Source of the DNA: CBDCWO01 sp965223405
GTDB lineage: Bacteria; Bacteroidota; Bacteroidia; Chitinophagales; Saprospiraceae
Direction: 5' to 3'
Assembly: GCA_965223405.1 (NCBI GenBank)
Contig: CBDCWO010000006.1
Span: 7,103,584-7,167,583, forward strand
DNA length: 64,000 bases
Made by a program: the position numbers and the translations under genes. How positions within the stretch are numbered: the first letter of the stretch is position 1; every line of letters begins with the position of its first letter. Under the pieces are notes generated by a model, which did not search any database, had not been told where the DNA came from, and saw only the letters and a program-made list of their open reading frames with translations. Below are positions 8,852 through 18,332 of this stretch, in pieces.

Positions 8852-10513
8852 ATGAAAAACATAATTTTAATAACCTGTTTATTTTTTATTTTCTCCAGGC
8901 TGCTTTTAGCCAATACGGAGCGACCTAACTTCATCTTTATTCTAACCGATGACCAGCGCTATGATATGCTTGGATGTACTGGTAATAAATTGATACAGAC
9001 TCCGAATATTGATAAACTAGCGGCAGAAGGGACGCTCTTTATCAAAGCCTACGTTACAAGTGCCATCTGTACTCCAAGCCGTACTTCTATACTTTTAAGT
9101 CAGTTTGAGCGAAAGCATGGGGTCAATTTTAATTCTGGAACCAGTGTTAGTCCACAGGCATGGAAAAAGTCCTATCCTGTTTTATTGCGAAATAATGGGT
9201 ATTATACCGGATACATTGGAAAAAATCATACCCCGGTTGGCGATGGTGGTTATGAAAGTGGGGTAATGGAAGAGTCGTATGATTATTGGTATGCGGGGCA
9301 CAAACATCTATCGTTTTATCCTAAAACAAGACATAAAATTTTTGAAGGAGCAGCGAACGATACACAAGTTGAAGTAATAGGTGAAGGAGTTCAGGATTTT
9401 ATGGGAAATACATTTCAGCTTTCAGGTGCAAAACATTTTTTAAAAAGCCGTCCAAAGGATAAACCTTTCTTTTTAAATATCAATTTTAATCTTCCTCACG
9501 ATGCAGGAACCGGCACTATGAGACTTCTGGAAAGTGAACCGGAAATCTATCGTACTTTGTATCGCAACCTAGACATTCCATTGCCTGAAAATTATATTGC
9601 AAAAGCCGATATCGTACATCATAAATTGCCGGAGAGTGTGCATCACTACAATGACAGACAGAGCAGCTATAATTGGGTGGATAATCCAAAGGCACTTAAG
9701 GAACGTACAATTCGTCAGATGCAAACCATCACCGGTATTGATAAATTGGTTGGTGAACTTGTTCAGTCGTTGAAATCATCAGGATTAGAAAAGAATACCA
9801 TCATTGTTTTTACATCAGATCACGGCCAGTTTTCCGGAGAGTTTGGATTGGGAGGTAAAGCATTTTGTTACGAGATTTGTACCAAGGTTCCGTTTATTAT
9901 CTATAACCCAATGGTAGAAAATAGCGCCAAAGGACAAGTAACGGACGAATTGGCTCAAACCATTGATATTGCACCAACCCTGCTTACTTATGCCGGTATT
10001 GATATTCCGGATTCATATCAGGGTAAAGCATTAAACAATTTAGTGGATGGCAAAATTTCTACCGTAAGAAACTACCTCTTTACCGAGAATTTGTGGTCGC
10101 AGCATTTTGGACATCCTCGTTGCGAGGCAGTGCAAAATAAGGAGTGGAAATACATACGCTACTATGCCAACAATAACTTGTCTGCAAAAATGATGGCAAG
10201 AACTGCGGCAAGCATGGGGGTAGATCATATTTCAATGCTGTATGGAATACATGATACTGAAATAGCAGTATACAGAAATTACATTGAATCTCCTTTAAGA
10301 GGAGAACAACCAATCTATGAAGAACTTTTTAATCTCAAAAATGATCAAAATGAGACGACAAATCTTGCGGAAGATCCGGATTCATACCAAAAATTAAATG
10401 AAATGAGGATAGTCTGGAAACAGGAAATAACAATTGCTCGTGGTGACGGCAAACCCCAAGTAGTCAGGTACACAAAAGATAGTCAAAATGAGAAGCTCAA
10501 AGTAGATGAGTAA
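8852..10513 (+). CDS. Formylglycine-dependent sulfatase (S1 family)
   Basis: 553 residues from the ATG at 8852; a TTG three codons upstream (8843) is the alternative start, but the ATG begins directly at the signal peptide (MKNIILITCLFFIFSRLLLAN) and is preferred. The core opens with PNFIFILTDDQRYDMLG (25-41). The signature ICTPSRTSILLS places the formylglycine Cys at residue 73. The second metal motif FTSDHGQFSGEFGLGGK has Asp323 and His324. NFNLPHDAGTG (211-221) lies at the substrate pocket. The C-terminal subdomain ends with YEELFNLKNDQNETTNLAEDP, the standard sulfatase tail. It probably acts in the periplasm, in the same transcription unit as the propeller protein just upstream. Confidence 0.9.
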   Translation: MKNIILITCLFFIFSRLLLANTERPNFIFILTDDQRYDMLGCTGNKLIQTPNIDKLAAEGTLFIKAYVTSAICTPSRTSILLSQFERKHGVNFNSGTSVSPQAWKKSYPVLLRNNGYYTGYIGKNHTPVGDGGYESGVMEESYDYWYAGHKHLSFYPKTRHKIFEGAANDTQVEVIGEGVQDFMGNTFQLSGAKHFLKSRPKDKPFFLNINFNLPHDAGTGTMRLLESEPEIYRTLYRNLDIPLPENYIAKADIVHHKLPESVHHYNDRQSSYNWVDNPKALKERTIRQMQTITGIDKLVGELVQSLKSSGLEKNTIIVFTSDHGQFSGEFGLGGKAFCYEICTKVPFIIYNPMVENSAKGQVTDELAQTIDIAPTLLTYAGIDIPDSYQGKALNNLVDGKISTVRNYLFTENLWSQHFGHPRCEAVQNKEWKYIRYYANNNLSAKMMARTAASMGVDHISMLYGIHDTEIAVYRNYIESPLRGEQPIYEELFNLKNDQNETTNLAEDPDSYQKLNEMRIVWKQEITIARGDGKPQVVRYTKDSQNEKLKVDE

Positions 10514-10688
10514 GCAGAAATGTCGCTAAACAACTATATTTAAAGCAATGCAAGTTACTCTTAACAAGTCCCATATGGTCATTTGCAATGATGTTCCCAC
10601 AAGGTGTAAAAAGAGAATATTAAGTCCAACCGGGTATTGCCAATCTCGATTGTCACATAAATGGAGGACAACAATAAATCGATAAATT

Positions 10689-11624
10689 ATGAAAGTATTA
10701 TTATTCGGATTAGCCATTATTATGTGTTGTGCCGGATGCATTGGCAAACAACAAGGCAACAAAGGTCTACTAGCAGAAACTGATATTGTTTTAGATACAA
10801 CAGGATCAATTAGTGTAGGTGAGAAATTTCTTATATATGAATTGGAATATGCAGTGGATCATTCCATTATTTACAACCCTGATGATAAAAAGTGGCATCT
10901 GTTCGGAATCGAGAAGGGGCAATCTTTTATTCATCTAACAGCAGATTCATTAACCCAGAGGGGGTGGGAGAAGCACGAATCTTTCAGGTTTAAGGATAAA
11001 GATATATGGGCTCCGCATATAATTATGTACGAAGATTTGTATTACATGTTTTATACCTGCATTGGGGTTCCGCGCCAAATTCGCTTATCAACGTCAAAAG
11101 ATTTATTTGAATGGGAACATTACTCGGAAGAACCACTGTTTGCCTTTACCAATGAGCATACCAATAATATGAAAAACAAAGACCCAATGGTTTTGAGGCA
11201 TAAGGAAGAGTGGATAATGTATTACAGCATGATGAAAGATGCGAATAACTGGGTGGTCGGTTATAGTACCAGTCAGGATCTTGTTAATTGGTCTGATCCG
11301 AAAATTTGTTTCGATGAGAACACCTCAGAGCCAAGTGTGGAATCACCATTCGTAGTGAGACGTGGCGATTATTTCTATTTACTATTATCTGCTCGTCCCT
11401 GGCCCAATGGTGCAGAAGAAGTATTCAGAAGCAAAAGTCCGTTTTTTTGGGAGACAAAGAATTCAGTAAAAAGGGTTGATCCATGGCATGCTGCCGAAGT
11501 TGTAAGGGATTTGGATGGTACTTGGTATCTGTCACTGTGCCACCCAAACTTTTCACTTGCGCCGTTTAATTGGAACGACGGACTGGAAAATGCAGAATCT
11601 TCAATACCTGTGCCAGGGGGTTAA
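10689..11624 (+). CDS. GH43-like beta-propeller lipoprotein
   Basis: 311 residues. The N-terminus (MKVLLFGLAIIMCCAGC) has a lipobox with Cys17. Propeller motifs follow: DHSIIYNPDDKKWHLFGI near 57-74, DIWAPHIIMYEDLYYMFYT near 105-123 (the W-A-P-x-I signature seen in many GH43-type enzymes), KDPMVLRHKEEWIMYYSM, and ESPFVVRRGDYFYLLLSA. It ends SIPVPGG, with the DGTWYLSLCH blade just before. Residues of the DP and ES motifs could be catalytic by analogy with GH43, but this is inference. The gene is preceded by a 175-base gap. Two decayed partial copies of it lie at about 7206-7300 and 13989-14105, so the family was once present in several copies here. Confidence 0.7.
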   Translation: MKVLLFGLAIIMCCAGCIGKQQGNKGLLAETDIVLDTTGSISVGEKFLIYELEYAVDHSIIYNPDDKKWHLFGIEKGQSFIHLTADSLTQRGWEKHESFRFKDKDIWAPHIIMYEDLYYMFYTCIGVPRQIRLSTSKDLFEWEHYSEEPLFAFTNEHTNNMKNKDPMVLRHKEEWIMYYSMMKDANNWVVGYSTSQDLVNWSDPKICFDENTSEPSVESPFVVRRGDYFYLLLSARPWPNGAEEVFRSKSPFFWETKNSVKRVDPWHAAEVVRDLDGTWYLSLCHPNFSLAPFNWNDGLENAESSIPVPGG

Positions 11625-12155
11625 TAAGGTTTAAATTGTAGTAAAGTAATTAAGTTCAAAGTAAGAATTAAAGAATGAAATCAAGTTATTTAAAATAGGA
11701 ATATATATTTTTTTATATTCTCCGACGACATGGGATTGCAGATGGAACAGGTACTACACAAATTCCAATCCCCAATTCCGGAGAATGGGGTCTATGAGTT
11801 TTCAACGGAAGTTGATCAGTTTTATATTGAATACCATCTTTTAATCAGTAACGACGGGAAAGTAAAAATGTACTCAAGAAAAATGCTACTATTTCCCTAA
11901 GAAAAGGATTGCCCTTATAAATTATTTATATAATACGATTTATGAGGGGTGGTACAGGAATGGAATGCAATAGCTGTAAACTTCCATAAAGACAACAAAA
12001 CAAAATTCAAAATATTAATGGAAATATGTAATTCTCAGACTAGGCGAAATTGTGAAACAATGTTGACCAGATGATGGAATATTGACTAAAAACGCTCTGA
12101 ATAAGATGTAGTTCAAAAGAATGACTTCAATCAAATATTAATTAAATCGATCATA
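11625..12155 (+). pseudogene. Non-coding gap with a sulfatase 5'-end fossil
   Basis: There is no intact gene in 531 bases. ATGAAATCAAGTT at 11674 and a segment ending ACATGGGAT-TGCAGATGGAACAGG (about 11700-11751) repeat the start of the sulfatase pseudogene at 6237-6390, with the signal-peptide region deleted and one base missing in the shared motif. A 56-codon frame from ATG at 11730 to a stop at 11900 runs out of this fossil and resembles nothing I recognise. The remainder up to 12155 is AT-rich and shows no signal. Confidence 0.55.
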
Positions 12156-13742
12156 ATGAAACCAATTAACTTAATCCCGATTGTTTTTATTGCATATTGT
12201 TTTATAGCCGGATGCCAGTCGGAAAACAGTACTCCAAAACGACCAAATATTTTGTTTGCCATCGCCGATGATGCATCATGGAAACACTTTGGTGCCTATG
12301 GTTGCGATTGGGTAAAAACTCCTGCGTTCGATAAGGTAGCAGAAAGTGGTATATTATTTACGCGCGCATATACACCAAATTCTAAGTGTGCTCCCTCGCG
12401 TTCATGCATAATAACCGGGAGGAACAGTTGGCAGTTGGAGGATGCAGCCAATCATTGGCCACTGTTTCCGGAAAAGTTCAAATCTTATGCCGAAGTTTTG
12501 GGCGACAACGGTTACTGGGTAGGCAGTGTTGCCAAAGGTTGGAGCCCTGGAATACCAGGCAAAATTAACGGAAAATCACGTGAGTTAACCGGACCAATGT
12601 TTAATGAATTTAGAACCACTCCTCCGGCAAAATATATTTCGAATTATGATTATGCAAGAAATTTCGAAGCATTTTTAACTGCCCGTCCGGCTGGCCTACC
12701 TTTTTGCTTTTGGTATGGCAGTACCGAACCACACCTTCCATACGAGTATGGCGTAGGCTCCAGAATTAGCGGAAAGTCTATAGATGAAATTGATAAAGTA
12801 CCCACTTTCTGGCCCGATGTTGACACTGTGAGGCAAAACATGTTGGATTATGCTTTTGAGATCGAATATTTTGATCAACACCTTCAGATGATGCTTGAAA
12901 AATTGGATGAAATTGGTGAGTTGGAAAATACCTTGGTTGTGGTTACGGCCGACAACGGCATGCCTCTACCAAGGATAAAAGGTCAGGTATATGAATACTC
13001 TAACCATTTGCCCATGGCAATTATGTGGCCCAATGGAATTAAAAATCCGGGAAGGACCGTGGATGATTTGGTTAGTTTTATCGACTTTGCACCAACTTTC
13101 CTGGAACTGGCAAGGGTAGAGGCTGCGACATCAGGCATGCAACCGATAACCGGGATAAGCTTAACAGATATATTTTATTCAGAAAAAGAAGGACTGGTAA
13201 ATCCCATCCGCGATTTTGTACTGGTGGGAAAAGAACGCCATGATATTGGCAGACCAAACGACCAAGGCTATCCAGTGCGAGGAATTGTTATGCATGATTA
13301 TTTATTCCTTAAAAATTTCAAGCCTGATCGCTGGCCTAGCGGAAATCCGGAAACCGGATATTTGAATACTGATGCCAGCCCCACAAAGACCTTTGTATTA
13401 GATACACGACGAAAAGAAGGGATTATGAAATACTGGCAATATAATTTTGGAAAACGGCCTGTCGAAGAGCTATATAATATTATTCAAGATCCTTATTGTT
13501 TAAATAACCTGGCTGATGATCCTGATTTTTTGGAAGTAAAAAACAAAATGGAAACAGATATGAACTCACACTTGAAAGAGCAAGAAGATCCAAGAATACT
13601 AGGGTATGGTGATGTATTTGACAATTATAAGAACTATGGCCCTCACATAAACTATTACGAGCGATACATGGGAGGGAAAGAAGTACCTAAGGCAGGATGG
13701 GTTGATAAATCAGACTACGATTCGGATTTTATTGAAAAATAG
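12156..13742 (+). CDS. Formylglycine-dependent sulfatase lipoprotein (S1 family)
   Basis: 528 residues. A signal segment ending FIAGC marks Cys20 as the lipobox cysteine. The core begins RPNILFAIADDASWKHFGAYG (29-49). The signature KCAPSRSCIITGRNSW places the formylglycine Cys at residue 78. The second metal motif VVTADNGMPLPR has Asp266 and Asn267. A substrate-site STEPHLPYEYG stretch is at 189-199. The FAIADD..FGAYG opening and the ELYNIIQDPYCLNNLADDPDF tail recall N-sulfatase-like (sulfamidase/heparan-type) S1 members, which would be another enzyme for amino-sugar glycans, but this subfamily call is tentative. It has its own upstream gap of more than 500 bases and may have its own promoter. 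Confidence 0.88.
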   Translation: MKPINLIPIVFIAYCFIAGCQSENSTPKRPNILFAIADDASWKHFGAYGCDWVKTPAFDKVAESGILFTRAYTPNSKCAPSRSCIITGRNSWQLEDAANHWPLFPEKFKSYAEVLGDNGYWVGSVAKGWSPGIPGKINGKSRELTGPMFNEFRTTPPAKYISNYDYARNFEAFLTARPAGLPFCFWYGSTEPHLPYEYGVGSRISGKSIDEIDKVPTFWPDVDTVRQNMLDYAFEIEYFDQHLQMMLEKLDEIGELENTLVVVTADNGMPLPRIKGQVYEYSNHLPMAIMWPNGIKNPGRTVDDLVSFIDFAPTFLELARVEAATSGMQPITGISLTDIFYSEKEGLVNPIRDFVLVGKERHDIGRPNDQGYPVRGIVMHDYLFLKNFKPDRWPSGNPETGYLNTDASPTKTFVLDTRRKEGIMKYWQYNFGKRPVEELYNIIQDPYCLNNLADDPDFLEVKNKMETDMNSHLKEQEDPRILGYGDVFDNYKNYGPHINYYERYMGGKEVPKAGWVDKSDYDSDFIEK

Positions 13743-14297
13743 TTATCACTTGGAATCAAGTTTCGAAACAAGCTTGAAAATTCTATTAGATGAGAATTTA
13801 ATGTCCAGGAGATATTGAATAAATTCCGGTTATTAAAATTTGGAAAATAATGAAGAACAAGTTAATGTCTCTTCCTTTTGGAATCCTGATGTGTTTTATC
13901 CTTGGAAATTCAATTGCACAAACAAATGTATTAAGAATTCATCGTAATGTCTGAGGGAGGTATTTGTGCCGAACAAGTATACCTAGGAGGGCGACGGGCA
14001 ACTTTGGTATTATCCCGGGGTCACCCAGACTTTAAACTTACTTCGTTTGATTGAAATGACTGACTGTAGAATGCGGAATCTTCAATGCCTATACCAGGGA
14101 GTAAAAAAGCTTACGATTAAAACTTTCGAGTATAAATAATGCCTATTTCCCCAAATGGCAGTATTAAATGGAATCATTGGAGCTAATATTCAGTCTTACG
14201 GTATTTTAAAATAAAGCAAAAAAGTTAGCGAATTGTTGAATTTAAAAACTAAATAATAAATCGATGTTAGTTCTAGGGGATAATCTCAGTGATTGAC
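13743..14297 (+). pseudogene. Gap holding a signal-peptide stub and a second propeller-gene fossil
   Basis: ATG at 13850 opens 34 codons (MKNKLMSLPFGILMCFILGN..), a good signal peptide that hits a stop at 13952-13954. Bases 13989-14105 then align with 11507-11625, the 3' end of the intact propeller gene: GGCGACGGGCAACTTTGGTAT matches GATTTGGATGGTACTTGGTAT, and the shared end ATGC(A/G)GAATCTTCAAT..CCT.T.CCAGGG is unmistakable. Stops and indels show it is dead. The 190 bases before the minus-strand gene at 14298 show nothing else. Confidence 0.6.
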
Positions 14298-16013
14298 TTA
14301 CCAACCCCCTACTCCTCCTCCGCCGCCGCCACCTCCTGAAAAACCACCTCCACCGCTTCCACTTCCGGTGTCAGAAGGTTTGGTAGCAGCTCCTGCGACA
14401 CCGCGAGAGAAATCTCGGCCAAAATGGTTGGAAAAATATATTGGTGAAGTGCTGTTGTGCCAATGGGGTTGATACTGTGCCTTCTCGAGAATGGTTTTAA
14501 ACCGTTCTGTCCATTGATGTTCAACCCCCAAAGCGAATGCATATGGTAACAATTTCTCGAAGTGTTCGGGGGTCATATCCGGTGGATTCAATAGTCGCAG
14601 CCGATCGGACTCGGCCAATTCAAGATACATCTGAAAACCCTTGATCCGCGAGCGGAGATCCAATTTCTCTTTGCTTGGCTTTTTTATAAGATAGCCATAC
14701 AATGCCAAACTCCCAATTGCAATAGGTGCGAAAGCGATTAATGAAGTGAGATTGGCGCTGGTGGCATATGGGCTATTAAACCACAGGATAAGGGCGATCA
14801 CGCCAATTGCTAAAGACACTAAGATGGGAGGAATTAACAACTTGGAGTTATGCCCCTTACGAATAAATGGGCGGTGTTGTAAAGAGAGACTGGCCTGGTG
14901 ACTTGCATAGGCTTCTTCAATGAGCTCATCATATTTTCCAGTGATACTCACCTGGGAGTCGACTCCAAACAGGACCACTAACAGATTCTTTTCTTCCGCT
15001 GGAATGTCATCCTCAGGATCTTTGAGCTTGATCAGTTGATAATGTCTTGACTTGGTGAGAAATCCTTTTTTGACCGTCTCTTCTATTTTTAAATATCCCT
15101 GAATGGCCAAATGGATAATCGAGGCGGTAAAACTTTTGCTTTCATGTTTTCCTTGCTGGATGTAATTGATGGAAGCCGCAGACAGATCGTCAGGAGCATT
15201 CCAGATCGGATAGGATGCCGGCATGGGGGGATCCTGACCATGTTTCCACCAGGTAAAAAGGTAGTACGGTAACAAAAATGTGGATCCCAGAATAATCAAT
15301 ATCAGAGTACCTAACCGATTCCACATATTGGGAGCAGAAATAATGTCTTTATTGATCCCTACGGCGACAGTAAATCCCTCACCTGGTCGCAAACCTCTGG
15401 TAGTTCGATAATCCAATACAGATCGTTCTCTCGATAGAGAATAAGCCTTTTCCTTTTGTCCATAAGCGCCAGTATAGGCTGACTCCTGCATAATTTCTGC
15501 TTCAGCAGGCAATTGGATGCGGCAGGATGCTTGCTCTATATCAAATTTAACGTCGTTACCGATCGCATTCCAATATATTTCATCGTAGTCATCAAAAAAT
15601 CCAATTTGATCAGCGACCCGATATTTAATTTTATACTGATACACTCCTGGGTCAAGAAGTACATCCTTTTGACCCAAATACAGCATGAGCCCTTGTTCAC
15701 TAGTTTTACGATAGGGTTCTGTGGCTCCATTCTTCTTTACCTCTATAATCTGGTATTTCATTTTAACCGACTCTTCATTCAAATTGCGTCTGGTCGGCAG
15801 ATTCCGTGTGATACCACGTTTGATTTGATCCCCCGTGACATTTACTTCTATATATTCTGTTACCGTGATTGACCGGTCGGTATGGACCTCGATTTGAATA
15901 TCATAGTTGAGGATCTTTTCAGTTTGTGCATAACCCGATCCTCCAAGACAACAAATACACATCAGACATATAAATAGAACTTGATTCACTGTACTAAAAT
16001 GGAAAGGTTTCAT
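14298..16013 (-). CDS. DUF2207-family membrane protein
   Basis: 571 residues. A signal segment (about 10-30, ending GYAQ) is followed by an extracytoplasmic domain with the DUF2207 hallmarks: ILNYDIQIEVHTDRSITVTEYIEV, GITRNLPTR, YKIKYRVADQIGFFDDYDEIYWNAIG, and FTVAVGINKD. A transmembrane helix lies near 235-252 (LGTLILIILGSTFLLPYYLF), then a cytoplasmic region, then two more helices near 394-442. The protein ends with a Gly-rich tail (GSGSGGGGFSGGGGGGGGVGGW). This is the usual architecture of the family, whose biochemical role is unknown. The gene lies 238 bases downstream of lemA on the same strand. DUF2207 and LemA proteins are repeatedly found together, which suggests a joint membrane function. 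Confidence 0.85.
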   Translation of the reverse strand: MKPFHFSTVNQVLFICLMCICCLGGSGYAQTEKILNYDIQIEVHTDRSITVTEYIEVNVTGDQIKRGITRNLPTRRNLNEESVKMKYQIIEVKKNGATEPYRKTSEQGLMLYLGQKDVLLDPGVYQYKIKYRVADQIGFFDDYDEIYWNAIGNDVKFDIEQASCRIQLPAEAEIMQESAYTGAYGQKEKAYSLSRERSVLDYRTTRGLRPGEGFTVAVGINKDIISAPNMWNRLGTLILIILGSTFLLPYYLFTWWKHGQDPPMPASYPIWNAPDDLSAASINYIQQGKHESKSFTASIIHLAIQGYLKIEETVKKGFLTKSRHYQLIKLKDPEDDIPAEEKNLLVVLFGVDSQVSITGKYDELIEEAYASHQASLSLQHRPFIRKGHNSKLLIPPILVSLAIGVIALILWFNSPYATSANLTSLIAFAPIAIGSLALYGYLIKKPSKEKLDLRSRIKGFQMYLELAESDRLRLLNPPDMTPEHFEKLLPYAFALGVEHQWTERFKTILEKAQYQPHWHNSTSPIYFSNHFGRDFSRGVAGAATKPSDTGSGSGGGGFSGGGGGGGGVGGW

Positions 16014-16251
16014 TGAAGTTTTTTAATAGTTCCACACATAATTCCAATGGCGTATTACACAAGATGATGGTCTGTTATTTATTCCCTATCCTCATTGTTC
16101 GATATGCAATTGGTAAGGAACGAGATTTTTTCTGAAATACTATTAAATACCAATCGACAATCAAATGCAGATGGTATCCTACCCGTGTCTATAAATTGCA
16201 TTTGAAGCGGAATAATCCCACATGAAAATATCGATTTAAAGATACCACGAT

Positions 16252-16806
16252 TTAGAACTTAACCTTTGGAACGTTTAGTTCATTGATATCTTCAATTTCA
16301 AAGAAATCACCCAAATCAAATCCAAAAGCATTTGCGATTAAATTGCTGGGAAATGACTCCACCATGATGTTGTTCTCACGTGCGGTGGCATTATAGTATC
16401 GTCTTGCTTTTTCGATATCTCCTTCGATGGTAGCAAGTTGCTGCTGTAATTGAAGAAAGTTGGTATTGGCCTTTAAATCCGGATACGCTTCGCTCAGAGC
16501 AAATACATTGGCCAGTGCTGAGTTAAGCTGATTCTCAGCTTGAGTTTGTGCCTTTATTCCTTCGGCTTGTAAGGCCACATTTCTGGCCTCAATCACCTTA
16601 TTGAGCGTTTCCTGCTCATGTTTAGCATATCCTTTTACCATTTCGACCAGGTTGGGTATTAAGTCATGACGTTTCTTTAGCTGTACATCAATGCCACTCC
16701 AACCTTCCTCCATCATAGTACGTTTACGAACAAACTTGTTGTAAACTCCAACTAAGTACAGGAGTAGAACAACTACAATGATTATAATAACTATTAAAAA
16801 TCCCAT
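16252..16806 (-). CDS. LemA family protein
   Basis: 184 residues. One N-terminal transmembrane helix (about 3-22, LIVIIIIVVVLLLYLVGVY) is followed by the LemA helical domain. Family motifs are present: YNKFVRKR, EGWSGIDVQLKKRHDLIPNLVEMVKGYAKHEQETL (key residues W, D, Q, L, K, R, D, L, I, P, N, L), and NTNFLQLQQQLATIEGDIEKARRYYNATARENNIMVESFPSNLIANAFGF (key residues F..L...L...E..I..AR..YN). Length is normal. The molecular function of LemA is not settled. It is first in a minus-strand pair with the DUF2207 gene. Confidence 0.93.
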   Translation of the reverse strand: MGFLIVIIIIVVVLLLYLVGVYNKFVRKRTMMEEGWSGIDVQLKKRHDLIPNLVEMVKGYAKHEQETLNKVIEARNVALQAEGIKAQTQAENQLNSALANVFALSEAYPDLKANTNFLQLQQQLATIEGDIEKARRYYNATARENNIMVESFPSNLIANAFGFDLGDFFEIEDINELNVPKVKF

Positions 16807-17554
16807 AAATCAATTTTTTGTACCTGAAATTTACAATTTTTAAAACGAACTCATGGTATTATACTCAGCGCATTAGACAAGTTGGCAAAAAAAATCGATT
16901 AGTATGTGACTTATCCTGTAGGGCATTTAGATATTAAACGAATTTATCAACTGTTTTAATCCCTTTGGCCTATCAATATTCCGATTCTGCCTCGGTGATA
17001 TGTACCACGGAGAGGTTCCTAGGGGATACCAAGTGGTACCTAGGGTTGCATACGATTGATCAATAAGAGTTAAATCCAAACAAATAATGCCATTTTCTTC
17101 ACCGCCCCCGTTTAGGGTACTACCTGTTAGGTGAGCTTTACCAGGTACCAGCATTCCTAGATTCATAAGCTAATTCATGGCTATTAAAAAGTGCATTGGG
17201 ACTAATGCTAACACGATGCTCTGAAAAGAGGAAATTGATCCAAGTCAATTGTAACGAATAGAATAGCTCAGCCAAGGACAGAGGTGACTTCATATGGAGT
17301 TCTTTAAATTCAACCGTTCATTCAATAAATCCATGCGTAAAACGCAAGAATTGTAAAGAACCAATACCCAAGACGAAGTACATTTACCCTGTTACAAACA
17401 TAAAGATTTGAATAATAAAACTACATTCTTGACTCTTTGAGGGATTAACTTACTAATCAATCAAATTCAATAGTAAATGTTTCACATCGTCATCTACCGT
17501 TGTCAAAAACAATTAGAACAAAAACATTTATGTGTATATTTAAAACCGTAATAC
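16807..17554. other. Intergenic region without a convincing gene
   Basis: 748 bases between the divergent lemA and DUF1801 genes. A 79-codon minus-strand frame (16927-17166, MNLGMLVPGKAHLTGSTLNG...) has no recognisable family, no signal sequence, and an unusual Gly/Thr/Trp composition; it may be a gene remnant. The remainder has many stops in all frames. I see no clear RNA gene or repeat. Confidence 0.4.
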
Positions 17555-17917
17555 ATGAAAAATGAATCAAAAAGAGTAACTCAATACTTACACAAAGCTC
17601 CAGTTGAAAGACAATATGCCCTTCAAGCACTGAGAGCCCTTTGCACTGAAGAACTCATGGGTTATGAAGAAACCATGGCCTACAAGATGCCTTCATATAA
17701 AAAAGATGGCCAGGTGGAAGTTGCTTTTGCCAGCCAAAAACAACATATCTGTGTATATATTTTAAAGCATGATGTAATGCTTACCAATAGCAATTTATTA
17801 CAAGGAACCAACCACGGAAAAGGCTGTATTCGCTTTGCCAATCCTGATAAAATTGATTTTAAGCTCATTAGAAAACTACTTAAAGAAACGGTCAAGTCCG
17901 ACCACAAAATCTGTTAA
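17555..17917 (+). CDS. DUF1801 domain protein
   Basis: 120 residues. The sequence fits the short DUF1801 family (YdhG-like fold): APVERQYALQALRAL near 15-29, then EETMAYKMPSYKKDGQVEVAFASQKQHICVYI (key residues M-A-Y-K-M-P-S-Y and the H-I-C-V-Y-I strand), and finally GKGCIRFANPDKIDFKLIRKLL. Function is unknown; some relatives bind small ligands or iron. It ends one base before the start codon of a VOC-family gene, so the two are almost certainly co-transcribed and translationally coupled. Confidence 0.8.
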   Translation: MKNESKRVTQYLHKAPVERQYALQALRALCTEELMGYEETMAYKMPSYKKDGQVEVAFASQKQHICVYILKHDVMLTNSNLLQGTNHGKGCIRFANPDKIDFKLIRKLLKETVKSDHKIC

Positions 17918-17918
17918 A

Positions 17919-18332
17919 ATGAAAACGACTAAAAATGATTCATTAGATGATTTACAACCTAAAATAACCGGAATTGGGGGCATTTTTTTTGCTACTGAAA
18001 ATCCTGAGGAAACAAAAGATTGGTATGCCAAAAATTTAGGAATTGACATAAATGAATGGGGTTCATCAAGTTTTGAATCCAGAAATTTGGATAGACCCGA
18101 CGAGATAAATTCCCTTCAATGGAAACCCTTCAAAACCGGGGATGAGTATTTTTCACCTTCCAAAAAGGAGTTTATGATTAACTATCGAGTACAGAACTTA
18201 GAAGGACTAGTAGCAAAACTTAAAGAAAATGGTGTGGTGATACTTGACCGTATTGCAACCTATGATTATGGAAAGTTTGTACATATTATGGATGCTGAAG
18301 GGAATAAAATTGAACTATGGGAGCCGAGTTGA
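17919..18332 (+). CDS. VOC family (glyoxalase-like) protein
   Basis: 137 residues from the ATG at 17919, one base after the stop of the DUF1801 gene. A longer in-frame opening (from 17835) overlaps that gene and is not needed. A single VOC fold is recognisable: ITGIGGIFFATENPEETKDWYAKNLGI (residues 16-42), and at the end YDYGKFVHIMDAEGNKIELWEP, where the Glu of IELWEP is the usual metal-ligand position. VOC proteins include lyases, dioxygenases and resistance proteins; the specific activity cannot be predicted. Coupling to the DUF1801 gene suggests a shared, probably small-molecule-related, function. Confidence 0.85.
   Translation: MKTTKNDSLDDLQPKITGIGGIFFATENPEETKDWYAKNLGIDINEWGSSSFESRNLDRPDEINSLQWKPFKTGDEYFSPSKKEFMINYRVQNLEGLVAKLKENGVVILDRIATYDYGKFVHIMDAEGNKIELWEPS

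Noticed and set aside
10514..10688. Possible gene remnant between the sulfatase and propeller genes
   Set aside because: A few coding-like residues are visible but no alignment or frame is clear enough to report.
16927..17166. 79-codon minus-strand frame
   Set aside because: No family match, odd composition, no signal sequence and no operon context. It is mentioned only within the intergenic entry.
17835..17918. Upstream extension of the VOC gene
   Set aside because: It overlaps the DUF1801 gene, while the ATG at 17919 gives a normal-length VOC domain.
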